DNA of 46,838 nucleotides from Rhodospirillales bacterium (GTDB taxonomy: Bacteria; Pseudomonadota; Alphaproteobacteria; Acetobacterales; Acetobacteraceae). A program made the position numbers and the translations under genes. The stretch is from the NCBI GenBank assembly GCA_025351925.1, contig JANXVC010000411.1, positions 1-46,838 of the forward strand, written 5' to 3'. This document shows, piece after piece, positions 28,457 through 36,079 of this stretch; within the stretch, counting starts at the first letter, position 1; every line of letters starts with the position of its first letter. The notes under the pieces are model-generated. The model did not search any database and was not told where the DNA came from. It was given only the letters and a program-made list of their open reading frames with translations.

Positions 28457-29692
28457 ATGGCCGAGTCGCTGCTCATCCTTGCCTGTGTGCTGCTCGGAGT
28501 CCTGTGCCTGCTGGTGCTCGTCCTGCTATTCCGCCGCCCACCCGATTTGCAACGGTTGCTGATGCTGGCCGACCAGGGCGCTGCCGGGCAGCGGCAGGAG
28601 GCGGAGGCGACGCGCACCCAGCTGGCGCAGGTGGAGCGCGCGCTGTCGGTCCGCGCCGAGCAGGCTCGGCTGGAGCTGCAGGCGACGCTCGGAACTCTGT
28701 CCACCGGGATGGCCCGCGACCAGGGCGATGCCCGCGCCCTGCTGGAGGCGAAGCTGCGGGAGATGAGCGAGCAGGCCGCGCTGCGCCTCGCGGCCATCCA
28801 GCGCAGCGTGACCGAGCAGCTGCACCAGGCGGTCGAGACGCAGATGCAGGGCAGCTTTCAACGCGTCATCGACCAGTTCGCCCAGCTGCAGCGCGCCATG
28901 GGCGACGTGCAGGCCATGACGGTGCAGATCGGCGACCTGAAGCGCATCTTTACCAATGTGAAAACCCGTGGCGCCTGGGGCGAGATGCAGCTGCGCGCGC
29001 TTTTGGAGGATGTATTGCCCGCCGGCGCCTGGCACGCCAACCGCAAGCTGCGCGACGACAGCGACGATATCGTGGAGTTCGCAATTATCATGCCGATGCG
29101 GGGCGCAATTCGGCCGCTGCTGGCGATCGACGCGAAGTTCCCGGCCGAAGACTACGACCGCCTGCTGCTTGCCGCCGAGGCTGGTGACCTGGAGGGTGAG
29201 CGTGCCGCCCGCCGCCGGCTCGAAACCCGGCTGCGGCTAGAGGCCAAGACGATCAGCGGCAAGTACATCAACCCGCCGGTCACCGTCGATTTCGCGGTCA
29301 TGTACTTGCCGACCGACGGGCTTTATGTCGAGGCAGCGCGGATGCCCGGGCTGATCGAAGGAATGAACCGCGAGCATCGCGTGCTGGTCATGGGGCCAAG
29401 CCTCGCGCCTGCGCTGCTGCGCACCATCCAGCTCGGCATGCTGACGCTGTCGCTGGAACAGAAGGCCGACGAGATCCAGCGCCTGTTGAGCGCGACGCGG
29501 ACCGAGATGGGCCGGATGGATGAAGTGTTGGACCGCCTCGCCAAACAGGCGGGCACATTCAGCAACACAATCGATACCGCCCGGCGCCGCACCCGCGCCG
29601 TGGGCCGCCGGCTGCGCGGCATCGAGGCGCTGGAGCAGGCGCAGGCGGACGCTGTGCTGGATTTGGAGAGCGGCGAGGACGAGGTTGCCTGA
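28457..29692 (+). CDS. rmuC: DNA recombination protein RmuC
   Basis: RmuC limits DNA inversion at short inverted repeats; its nuclease-like core is related to restriction-endonuclease folds. The 411-residue protein begins with one transmembrane helix (LLILACVLLGVLCLLVLVLLF), then a long Ala/Gln/Glu-rich coiled coil (about 35-150), and the RmuC core FTNVKTRGAWGEMQLRALLEDVLP, LAIDAKFPAEDYDRL and VDFAVMYLPTDGLYVEA. MAESLL at 28457 is the natural start; the longer frame is a shadow. It ends 6 nt before a hairpin. Confidence 0.94.
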   Translation: MAESLLILACVLLGVLCLLVLVLLFRRPPDLQRLLMLADQGAAGQRQEAEATRTQLAQVERALSVRAEQARLELQATLGTLSTGMARDQGDARALLEAKLREMSEQAALRLAAIQRSVTEQLHQAVETQMQGSFQRVIDQFAQLQRAMGDVQAMTVQIGDLKRIFTNVKTRGAWGEMQLRALLEDVLPAGAWHANRKLRDDSDDIVEFAIIMPMRGAIRPLLAIDAKFPAEDYDRLLLAAEAGDLEGERAARRRLETRLRLEAKTISGKYINPPVTVDFAVMYLPTDGLYVEAARMPGLIEGMNREHRVLVMGPSLAPALLRTIQLGMLTLSLEQKADEIQRLLSATRTEMGRMDEVLDRLAKQAGTFSNTIDTARRRTRAVGRRLRGIEALEQAQADAVLDLESGEDEVA

Positions 29693-29698
29693 AACATA

Positions 29699-29727
29699 GA
29701 AGGCCCCGGGACGAACCCGAGGCCTTC
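29699..29727. terminator. Hairpin after rmuC, also placed to end the minus-strand small gene
   Basis: GAAGGCC-C-CGGG pairs with CCCG-A-GGCCTTC around ACGAA: 11 bp with one mismatch. Neither side has a long T run, although the minus-strand side continues TATGTTT. It may act as a bidirectional terminator. Confidence 0.5.
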
Positions 29728-29764
29728 ACATTGTTCGACAGCCGCAGCCGCCGGACGATGGGTT

Positions 29765-29842
29765 TTAGCCAGCCAGAACCTTTAGGCTCAGGGCGGGCGT
29801 CCAGGTCACGGGGCGCGACTGTAGGGTCAAACAATGAGACAC
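29765..29842 (-). CDS. Candidate 25-residue small protein with a perfect Shine-Dalgarno
   Basis: On the minus strand the sequence AAAGGAGGTGATC, fully complementary to the 16S rRNA 3' end, lies 3-7 nt before a GTG at 29842. The GTG opens a 26-codon frame ending TAA at 29765, product MSHCLTLQSRPVTWTPALSL plus KVLAG. A terminator-like hairpin follows 38 nt downstream. It lies in the 249-nt rmuC-ferredoxin gap with nothing else in it. I recognise no family. It could be a small protein, a leader peptide or a chance frame; the extreme ribosome-binding site is the main argument for translation. Confidence 0.5.
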   Translation of the reverse strand: MSHCLTLQSRPVTWTPALSLKVLAG

Positions 29843-29941
29843 TGGATCACCTCCTTTCATCAAGTTGAGGCATACACTTGGGGCCAAGCCGCCGATCGTG
29901 CAAGTCTGGAAAATGGATGCGCTTGGCGCCATCTGGCAGCG

Positions 29942-30268
29942 ATGCCAACCGATGACATAATTCCGACGACGCAGGCGCCTTGGCGCGATATCGCAATGGT
30001 CTGCGGCAAGTGCAGCCGCAAGCTGAAAGGCGGCTTTGGCAAAAAGGGTAAGCACGATCTCGCCGAGGTGCTGAAGGGCGCGCTGAAGGAGGCCGGGCAG
30101 CGACGCCAGCTACGGGTCGTTGAGGTCGGCTGTCTCGGACTTTGCCCCAAGCGGGCCGTGACGGCGGTGAGCAGCGCGCGGCCGGATCAGGTTTTGGCCG
30201 TCCCCAAGGGCAGCGATCCGATGCTCGTGCTTACCCAGCTGAACCCGGCGGCAGCAGCAGTGCCGTAG
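29942..30268 (+). CDS. Thioredoxin-like [2Fe-2S] ferredoxin (plus-strand copy)
   Basis: The 108-residue protein has the cysteine pattern of thioredoxin-like ferredoxins: MVCGKCSRKLKGGFGKKGKHDLAEVL near residue 20 and VVEVGCLGLCPKRAVTAV after about 55 residues, giving a C-x2-C (one of which should be structural or a variant ligand) plus C-x3-C set. Such proteins bind a [2Fe-2S] cluster; the redox partner is unknown. MPTDDII at 29942 is taken as the start; a longer frame from 29834 has no ribosome-binding site. Its 3' end overlaps the convergent ferredoxin gene by 38 nt. Confidence 0.8.
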   Translation: MPTDDIIPTTQAPWRDIAMVCGKCSRKLKGGFGKKGKHDLAEVLKGALKEAGQRRQLRVVEVGCLGLCPKRAVTAVSSARPDQVLAVPKGSDPMLVLTQLNPAAAAVP

Positions 30269-30581
30269 CGCGTCCGCCCTCGATGACGTGCGCCTGCAGC
30301 ACGGCGTCCACGTCGGCAGGGCTGTCGATCCGATACCAGACGCCCTCGGGATAGATCACCAGGCATGGCCCAAGCTCGCAGCGATCCAGGCAGCCGGCGG
30401 CGTTCACCCGTATGTTGGTGATGCCCAACTCCTTCGCCCGTGCCTTCATGTAGTCGCGCAGCCGCTCCGATCCGCGTTCAGCGCAGGAGCCGCGCTTGTG
30501 ACCGTCCGGGCGGCGGTTGACACAGACGAACAAATGAGCGTCGAGATAAGGTGGCGGATCGGTCGGCAGTGCGGTGCCCAT
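30231..30581 (-). CDS. Thioredoxin-like [2Fe-2S] ferredoxin (minus-strand copy)
   Basis: The 116-residue protein has cysteines in LFVCVNRRPDGHKRGSCAERG (C-x11-C) and NAAGCLDRCELGPCLVIYPEGVWYRI (C-x3-C plus one more), the classical thioredoxin-like [2Fe-2S] layout. The start MGTALPTD at 30581 is 10 nt after the DUF2141 stop on the same strand, so it may be the last gene of the carotenoid operon. Its stop is inside the 3' end of the convergent ferredoxin gene (38-nt overlap). A role in delivering electrons to a carotenoid oxygenase is possible but unproven. Confidence 0.85.
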   Translation of the reverse strand: MGTALPTDPPPYLDAHLFVCVNRRPDGHKRGSCAERGSERLRDYMKARAKELGITNIRVNAAGCLDRCELGPCLVIYPEGVWYRIDSPADVDAVLQAHVIEGGRATALLLPPGSAG

Positions 30582-30591
30582 CGAGTGTTCC

Positions 30592-31056
30592 TCAAAAATA
30601 ACGCAGGTTGAGGCGAATACGCCCGCCATTGGGTTCAAGGCGGAAAGACGCGTCAGCGAAGCTGGGCGGACCGAAGCGGAACGGCGCGTCGTTGCTGAAG
30701 CCAATCCCCACCTTCGGCAGGCCAAAGAAGCTGCGGGGTATCTTGCCGGTGTCGTCCTCGTCTTGATAGGCCTGCGCGGCCCAGGTGCCGGGCGGCACGT
30801 CCAGGGTGACCGTGACCTCGCCGGGCATGGCCTTGCTGCGGGCGTTCCACTGGCAGGACTCCTTGAGGAACGTGTCGGCAGAGCAGACGGCGACGCGGAT
30901 ATGGCCCTTGCCGGTGCGGATATTGGCCACGACGACCTCCAGCTTTGCCGCCTGCGCGCCGCCGGTGAGCACGGCCATCAGCGCCGCTACTGCGCCGTGT
31001 AGGCGCGGCCGCGCCAGATGGCGGGACGGCCTCGCGCGGCACGGATCAGCGACCAC
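30592..31056 (-). CDS. DUF2141 secreted protein
   Basis: The protein carries the DUF2141 beta-sandwich pattern: LEVVVANIRTGKGHIRVAVCSADTFLKESC, then VTLDVPPGTWAAQAYQDEDDTGKI and FGLPKVGIGFSNDAPFRFGPPSFADASFRL. A signal-like segment (RPRLHGAVAALMAVLTGGAQAA) precedes it, so export is likely. The start is uncertain: the ATG at 30978 would cut the signal short; GTG at 31056 (used here) or a CTG at 31017 keeps it. It overlaps the 3' end of the glycosyltransferase gene. I recall, but cannot check here, that DUF2141 genes accompany C30 carotenoid clusters in other bacteria; the function is unknown. Confidence 0.75.
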   Translation of the reverse strand: MVADPCRARPSRHLARPRLHGAVAALMAVLTGGAQAAKLEVVVANIRTGKGHIRVAVCSADTFLKESCQWNARSKAMPGEVTVTLDVPPGTWAAQAYQDEDDTGKIPRSFFGLPKVGIGFSNDAPFRFGPPSFADASFRLEPNGGRIRLNLRYF

Positions 31057-32078
31057 CACTGCACAACCAGCAGCGCAATGATACCCAACGGATGCAGCAC
31101 GGCGGCGACCCAGGGCTGGCGGAAGCGCGCCGCCAGCACCAGCCGGAACCCGATTGACGCCAGCACGGCCAACCCCGCCGTCCAGCCCGGCGCCACCAGC
31201 ATCAGCACGGTCGGCAGGACCTGGCCGCCGGCCAGGATCACGGTCCAGACCGGCAGCGCCCGGGGCTTCGCCATCCCCTCCGTCGCGTTCTTGCATAACC
31301 CCTCCCAGACCTGCGCAGCGTTGGCGTACATGCGGCAGCGCGCGAAGCTGCTGGCATCGAACAGCCGGGTCATCGAGCCTGCCCGCCGGAAAGCGCGGGG
31401 CAGCATCAGCCCGTCATGCAGCGACGCCTTGATCGCCGCGTGGCCGCCGGCGCGGACATACGCGTCGCGCCGGACGATGAACAACTGGCCGCAGCCGGCG
31501 CCAAGGCCGACCGCAGGCGACCGCAGCATGGCGGCGATCGGCAGGAACCCGAGCAACAGGAAATGGATCAGCGGGATGAGCAACTGCTCCGACCAGGTCA
31601 TCGTGTCCTGTGCCGGGAAGCCGCTGGCCAGCCCGACATCGTGCCGCTGCATGGTGCCGGCCATGCGGCTCAGCGCGTCGGGCGCCAGGCGCACGTCGGC
31701 ATCGACGAACACCATCAGGTGATGCCGCGCCAGGCCGCTCAGCACGTGGCACGCGTGCTGTTTCCCCGACCAGCCCGGCGGCAGCCGCGGCGCCGCCGTC
31801 ACACGCAGCCGCGGATCGGTGATCCCGGCCAGGATCGCGGGTGTCCGGTCGGTGGAGGCGTCGTCAAGCACGATAAGCTCAAGCTCCACCCCGTCGCTGG
31901 CCAGCACGGCCGCGCAGGCAGCGCCAATATTGGCCTCCTCGTTGCGGGCGGGGATCAGCACCGAGACGGCCGGGCGGCCCACGGCCAGGGCGGGCTGGCG
32001 ATACAGCCGCAGGTTCCACAGGCCGAGCAGCAACGGCCCAACTGCAAGAAACAGTGCGAGGCTGGAGAGCATGGTCAT
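30987..32078 (-). CDS. Glycosyltransferase family 2, CrtQ-like
   Basis: The 363-residue GT-A enzyme is membrane-anchored, with an N-terminal hydrophobic segment and three C-terminal helices. Donor-binding motifs are PARNEEANIG (43-52), LDDASTDRT and the metal-binding DAD at 126-128. The segment WSGKQHACHVLSGL and the C-terminal IWRGRAYTAQ resemble CrtQ, the glucosyltransferase of staphyloxanthin synthesis (WYGKSHAC and EWKGRQYS in that protein, from memory), more than hopanoid HpnB. Its likely job is to attach a sugar to a carotenoid carboxylate. The start overlaps the acyltransferase stop by 4 nt. Confidence 0.85.
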   Translation of the reverse strand: MTMLSSLALFLAVGPLLLGLWNLRLYRQPALAVGRPAVSVLIPARNEEANIGAACAAVLASDGVELELIVLDDASTDRTPAILAGITDPRLRVTAAPRLPPGWSGKQHACHVLSGLARHHLMVFVDADVRLAPDALSRMAGTMQRHDVGLASGFPAQDTMTWSEQLLIPLIHFLLLGFLPIAAMLRSPAVGLGAGCGQLFIVRRDAYVRAGGHAAIKASLHDGLMLPRAFRRAGSMTRLFDASSFARCRMYANAAQVWEGLCKNATEGMAKPRALPVWTVILAGGQVLPTVLMLVAPGWTAGLAVLASIGFRLVLAARFRQPWVAAVLHPLGIIALLVVQWWSLIRAARGRPAIWRGRAYTAQ

Positions 32079-32866
32079 TCGGTAGGCTCGTGTCTTGGAT
32101 CGAACCGGCGTCCGCAGGCGAGCGCTCGGCTGCGGCGATACAGGTCATAGATCCCGCCCACTCCGGCACCGCCGCGCAGCAGCGTGCGGAACCGGTCGGG
32201 ATCACGCTGCACCGACTCGGCCGCGAGTTCGTCCATCGTGCGTACTAGTTCATTTTCTAGAAGGCTGGTCCACTCGGCAACGCTGCGGTGCGATCCGGTT
32301 TCGATAGGGTCGCCAAACCGCGCCAGCGCCTCGGGCCGGCTCTCGTTCCAGAAGGTGTATTCAACCGCGAGCGGCACCACGATGGCGCCGGGCACGCGCC
32401 GCGCGAGGTGGGCGATGCCGGGCCGGAGCTGCAGCGGGCGGCGGCGGGTGTCGGCGAACTCGCCCTCGGCGGTGATCCATAGAATACTGACGGGATCGGA
32501 CAGGATGCGGAGGCTGGTGGACAGGAAGCGCGCCGCGCCGCGCGGGCTGTCGAGTGCGATGCCGAACACGCCCATGCGTTCGAACACGCCATAGTTGCCG
32601 AGCGCCTTGGCGTCCATCGGACCATAGCCGCGACGGCCCGGGAACAGCACGTTGCATAATAGAATATAGAGAGCCGGGTCCCACCACGACGGATGGTTGC
32701 CATAGATGATCACCGGCCGGCCCTCGAAACCGCGTGGCAAGCCGCTGCAGGAAAGCCGCACCGCGTGAAAGCGCCGATAGAAGAACCAACGGAGATACCA
32801 GCCGAAAGCCCAAAACGCCCGACCCGACCGCATCGCGATCGGGTCGGTCACGTTGATATCAGGCAC
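32075..32866 (-). CDS. PlsC-type lysophospholipid/carotenoid acyltransferase
   Basis: The 263-residue protein has the HX4D acyltransferase motif NHPSWWD (His58, Asp63), a substrate block ITAEGEFADTRRRPLQLRPGIAHLA replacing the usual FPEGTRS, and VVPLAVEYTFW. An N-terminal amphipathic/hydrophobic segment (WAFGWYLRWFFYRRF) should hold it at the membrane. Lying between carotenoid oxidases and a CrtQ-like enzyme, it probably esterifies the carotenoid sugar with a fatty acid, the step done by the unrelated CrtO in staphylococci. Overlaps of 8 nt upstream and 4 nt downstream show tight coupling. Confidence 0.85.
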   Translation of the reverse strand: MPDINVTDPIAMRSGRAFWAFGWYLRWFFYRRFHAVRLSCSGLPRGFEGRPVIIYGNHPSWWDPALYILLCNVLFPGRRGYGPMDAKALGNYGVFERMGVFGIALDSPRGAARFLSTSLRILSDPVSILWITAEGEFADTRRRPLQLRPGIAHLARRVPGAIVVPLAVEYTFWNESRPEALARFGDPIETGSHRSVAEWTSLLENELVRTMDELAAESVQRDPDRFRTLLRGGAGVGGIYDLYRRSRALACGRRFDPRHEPTE

Positions 32867-34412
32867 TGACAGGCGCCAGGACTGGCTTAGTCAGCGCGAC
32901 ATCCTGCGACAGGCTATCGGCGGCGATCCAGCCGCTCATCAGCACCATCGGCATCCCGGGTCCAGGATGCGCGGCGCCGCCGGCGAGATAGAGGCCCTTA
33001 AGGTCGCGCGAGCGGTTGCCCGGCTTGAACGCTCCGTTGACTTTGCCGTGGCTGGCTAGTCCATAAATTGCGCCGTTCAGCACCCGATAGCGCTCGTGAA
33101 TGTCCTGCGGCGTCAGGTGGCGCTCGAAGACGATGCGCTCCTCGATGTCGCCCATGCCCGCGCAGGTCTTCAGCTTGTCGAGGATCACCTGGCGGTAGCC
33201 CGGGAATATCACGCTCCAGTCATGGTGAGGCCGTAGAAAAGGCGTGTGCACCAGCACATACAGCGCCTCGCCCCCCGGCGGCGCGACGCCAGGCTCGGTG
33301 CCGGACGGGGCGGCGACGTAGCAGGTCGGGTCGGGTGCGGGTTCGCCCTTGCCGTAGATCCAATCAAACTCCTCCTCGGGGTCACGCGAGAAGACGAAGT
33401 CGTGATGCGCGAGGTGGTCGTAGCGGCGGTTGAGCCCGAGGTAGAGCACGACGCCGGAGCACGCCGGGTCGCGCTTCCAGCGCCGATCGAACGAGGCCTG
33501 CGGCTTGCCGCCCACCAGCTCCCGGTACGTGCGTACGCTGTCCATGTTGGACACTACTGCCGAAAGGCGCACGGTCTCGCCGCTTTCGGTGCGCACCCCG
33601 GTCACTCGGCCGTTCTCGGACAGAATCGCCGCGATGCCGGTTCCCGGCCTTAGGTCAACGCCAAGCTCACCCGCCAAACGCTCCAAGGCCTTCGGAACGG
33701 CGCGGGTGCCGCCCATGGGATACCAAACGCCCTTTTGCGTCTGCATGTGGGCGATGCTGCACAGCACCGCCGGCGACTGGTAGGGGCTGCTTCCGACATA
33801 CTGCACGAAGTGGTCGAGCATCTGGCTCACCCGGCCGTCCGGCACCCGCTTACGGATCTGCCCGGCGACCGAGGTGCCCATGCGCAAGCTGAGCACATCC
33901 TTCAGCGTCGCAATGTTCATGCCCTTGAACTCAAGTGTGTCGGTAATACCCTCGACCGATTTCCAGAAGAAGAACTTCTCGCTGACCTCGTGCAGCTTGG
34001 CCGACATCCCAATGAAATCGACGAAGCCCTGTTCGCTGCCAGGCGCGTAATCGGCGATAACCTTTGCCATCGCCGGCACATCCTCCTGCAGATCGAGCAC
34101 CGAGCCGTCCTCGAAAAAACAGCGCCACTGCGGGTCAAGCCGCCGTAGGTCGAGATAGTCGGACATCCGGCGCCCGGCCTCGGTGAACACCCGCTCCAAC
34201 ACGTCGGGGACGGTCAGAATCGTGGGGCCCATGTCGAAGCGGAAGCCGTCCTGCTCCAGCAGCGCCGCCTTGCCGCCCAGCCACTCGTTCTTGTCGAACA
34301 GGATCACCTTATGCCCGCGCGCCGCCAAGGTGCAGGCGGCGGCCAGCCCGCCAAGCCCCGCGCCGACGACGCCGACCGGCAGGGTGTCACGGAGTGGGTT
34401 GATGGCGTTCAT
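32859..34412 (-). CDS. CrtI-superfamily carotenoid oxidase/desaturase (CrtP/CrtNb-like)
   Basis: This 517-residue FAD enzyme has the dinucleotide motif GAGLGGLAAA (17-26), KVILFDKNEWLGGKAAL, and the C-terminal carotenoid signature LYLAGGAAHPGPGMPMVLMSGWIAADSL. The substrate domain has DGFRFDMGPTILTVPDVLERVF and VQYVGSSPYQSPAVLCSIAHM. Compared with its upstream partner it looks closer to the terminal-oxidising branch (CrtP/CrtNb) than to plain desaturases, but sequence alone does not settle this. It overlaps the partner by 4 nt (ATGA) and the acyltransferase by 8 nt. Confidence 0.85.
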   Translation of the reverse strand: MNAINPLRDTLPVGVVGAGLGGLAAACTLAARGHKVILFDKNEWLGGKAALLEQDGFRFDMGPTILTVPDVLERVFTEAGRRMSDYLDLRRLDPQWRCFFEDGSVLDLQEDVPAMAKVIADYAPGSEQGFVDFIGMSAKLHEVSEKFFFWKSVEGITDTLEFKGMNIATLKDVLSLRMGTSVAGQIRKRVPDGRVSQMLDHFVQYVGSSPYQSPAVLCSIAHMQTQKGVWYPMGGTRAVPKALERLAGELGVDLRPGTGIAAILSENGRVTGVRTESGETVRLSAVVSNMDSVRTYRELVGGKPQASFDRRWKRDPACSGVVLYLGLNRRYDHLAHHDFVFSRDPEEEFDWIYGKGEPAPDPTCYVAAPSGTEPGVAPPGGEALYVLVHTPFLRPHHDWSVIFPGYRQVILDKLKTCAGMGDIEERIVFERHLTPQDIHERYRVLNGAIYGLASHGKVNGAFKPGNRSRDLKGLYLAGGAAHPGPGMPMVLMSGWIAADSLSQDVALTKPVLAPVSA

Positions 34413-35971
34413 AAGGCCTCCGCAATGGCGGGTTCGTAATAATCATGCGCCATGGCGGAGGGCGCCTCCCAATGCGCATCGAGGCCCAAGTCCTCGGCCA
34501 TCAGCCGCGCGGTGATGCGGGCACTCTCAAAGATCACCGGCAGGCCCGACCCAGGATGGGTGCCGCCGCCGACCAGATACACGCTATCGAGATCTTCGAA
34601 CCGGTTGCGCGGGCGGAAATGCAGCATCTGGCCCAGATTATGCGCCAGGTTGAACGTGGCGCCCCGGTAGATCTGCAGGTCGTGCTCCCAGCCCTGCGGG
34701 GTCAGCACCTTCTCGAAGCGGATACGGCGCTCGATATCGGGGATGCCGATACGTTCGAGCCGCTTCAGGATCAATGCCCGGTAGCGCTGCGTCTCCGCCG
34801 CCCAGTCCACGCCGGCGCCGATCCGGTGACCGACGGGAACCAGCACATACAGCGTCGAGTGCCCCGGCGGCGCCAGCGCGGGGTCGGTCACGCAGGCGTT
34901 CTGCACGTAGAAGCTCGGCTCCAGCGGCGCAATCCCTGCCTCGATATCGGCGATGTTGCGCCGGTAGTCCTCGGCCAAGTAGATCGTGTGGTGCGAGAGG
35001 TCCGGGATATCGCCCTCGATGCCGAGATATAGCATGAACGTGCTGCACGAGAACTTCTTCGAGGCGATCTTGCGGTCCGACCAGCGCCGGCGGATCGCGT
35101 CCGGTACTAGCTTGGTCATCGTCTGCGCGAAGTCCGAGTTGATCACCAGCGCGTCGTAGCGCTTAGCCTGGCCCTGGGTGCGCACGCCGATGGCGCGGCG
35201 GCCCTCGAACAGCACCTCCTCGACGGGCTCGCCGAGCTGGATCTTCACGCCCAAATCGCGCGCGACCCGGGCCATGGCGGCCATGACGGCGCCGGTGCCG
35301 CCGCGCGGGTGATAGACGCCGAACTCGTATTCCATGAAGGACAGGATGGTGAACAGGCTCGGGCAGCGGAACGGCGACATGCCGAGGTATTTCGACTGAA
35401 AGCTGAAGGCGAGCCGCACGCGCTCGTCCCGGAAATAGGTGCCGAGGTCGCTGTCCACGCTGCGATGCGGGCGAAGGCGGGAGAGGCCGCGCATCACCTG
35501 GGGACGCATCAGGTCACGCATCGAGTTGAAAGCGTTCTCCAGCACCGGGCGGAACACCGCAAGCTTCTTGCGGTTATCTGCCATGAAGCGGGGCAGGGCG
35601 GCGGCGTCCTGCGGCGAAAAGCGAGCGATCTCAGCCGCCATGCGCTCCATGTCGCCGGTCGCCTGGATCTCACCGCCGCCCTCAAACACGAGGTGATATT
35701 GCGGATCGAGCCGGATCAGCTCGACCTCGTCCTCCAGGCGCCGGCCGCAGGCGGCGAAGATGTCGGACAGCACGCGCGGATACAAAAAGAAGGTCGGCCC
35801 CATGTCGAAGCGGAACGTGCCGACGTCGGTCGGCGCGGTGATGGTGCTGGAGCGTCCGCCCACCATCGAGCGAGACTCATACAGCGTGACCTCGACACCC
35901 GCCTTCGCCAGCAACATGGCCGAGGCGAGGCCGCCAGGGCCCGCCCCAATGATAGCAACGCGGCGGTTCAT
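34409..35971 (-). CDS. CrtI/CrtN-type carotenoid desaturase
   Basis: The 520-residue phytoene-desaturase-family flavoenzyme opens with RVAIIGAGPGGLASAMLLAKAG, then ESRSMVGGRSSTI and FRFDMGPTFFLYPRVLSDIFAACG. The middle has SFQSKYLGMSPFRCPSLFTILSFMEYEFGVYHPRGG, and the C-terminus keeps VYLVGGGTHPGSGLPVIFESARITARLM. It is the first gene of the minus-strand operon and, by position and similarity, the best candidate for desaturating squalene or 4,4'-diapophytoene. A CrtI acting on C40 phytoene cannot be excluded. The divergent spacer to the aldehyde dehydrogenase is 108 nt. Confidence 0.87.
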   Translation of the reverse strand: MNRRVAIIGAGPGGLASAMLLAKAGVEVTLYESRSMVGGRSSTITAPTDVGTFRFDMGPTFFLYPRVLSDIFAACGRRLEDEVELIRLDPQYHLVFEGGGEIQATGDMERMAAEIARFSPQDAAALPRFMADNRKKLAVFRPVLENAFNSMRDLMRPQVMRGLSRLRPHRSVDSDLGTYFRDERVRLAFSFQSKYLGMSPFRCPSLFTILSFMEYEFGVYHPRGGTGAVMAAMARVARDLGVKIQLGEPVEEVLFEGRRAIGVRTQGQAKRYDALVINSDFAQTMTKLVPDAIRRRWSDRKIASKKFSCSTFMLYLGIEGDIPDLSHHTIYLAEDYRRNIADIEAGIAPLEPSFYVQNACVTDPALAPPGHSTLYVLVPVGHRIGAGVDWAAETQRYRALILKRLERIGIPDIERRIRFEKVLTPQGWEHDLQIYRGATFNLAHNLGQMLHFRPRNRFEDLDSVYLVGGGTHPGSGLPVIFESARITARLMAEDLGLDAHWEAPSAMAHDYYEPAIAEAL

Positions 35972-36079
35972 GCAGAAATCCAGTTTAGCGAACGCGAATG
36001 GTCAATGGTGCAAGGCGGCATGCGGCTAAACCTATTCCCTCTCTCGATGGTGTCATAGATGCGCGGTAGAGGTGGGGAC

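Noticed and set aside
29843..29860. Remnant of the 3' end of a 16S rRNA gene (TGGATCACCTCCTTTC on the plus strand)
   Set aside because: Only 16 nt match and the adjoining bases do not resemble 16S rRNA helix 45, so the minus-strand reading as a Shine-Dalgarno is more economical.
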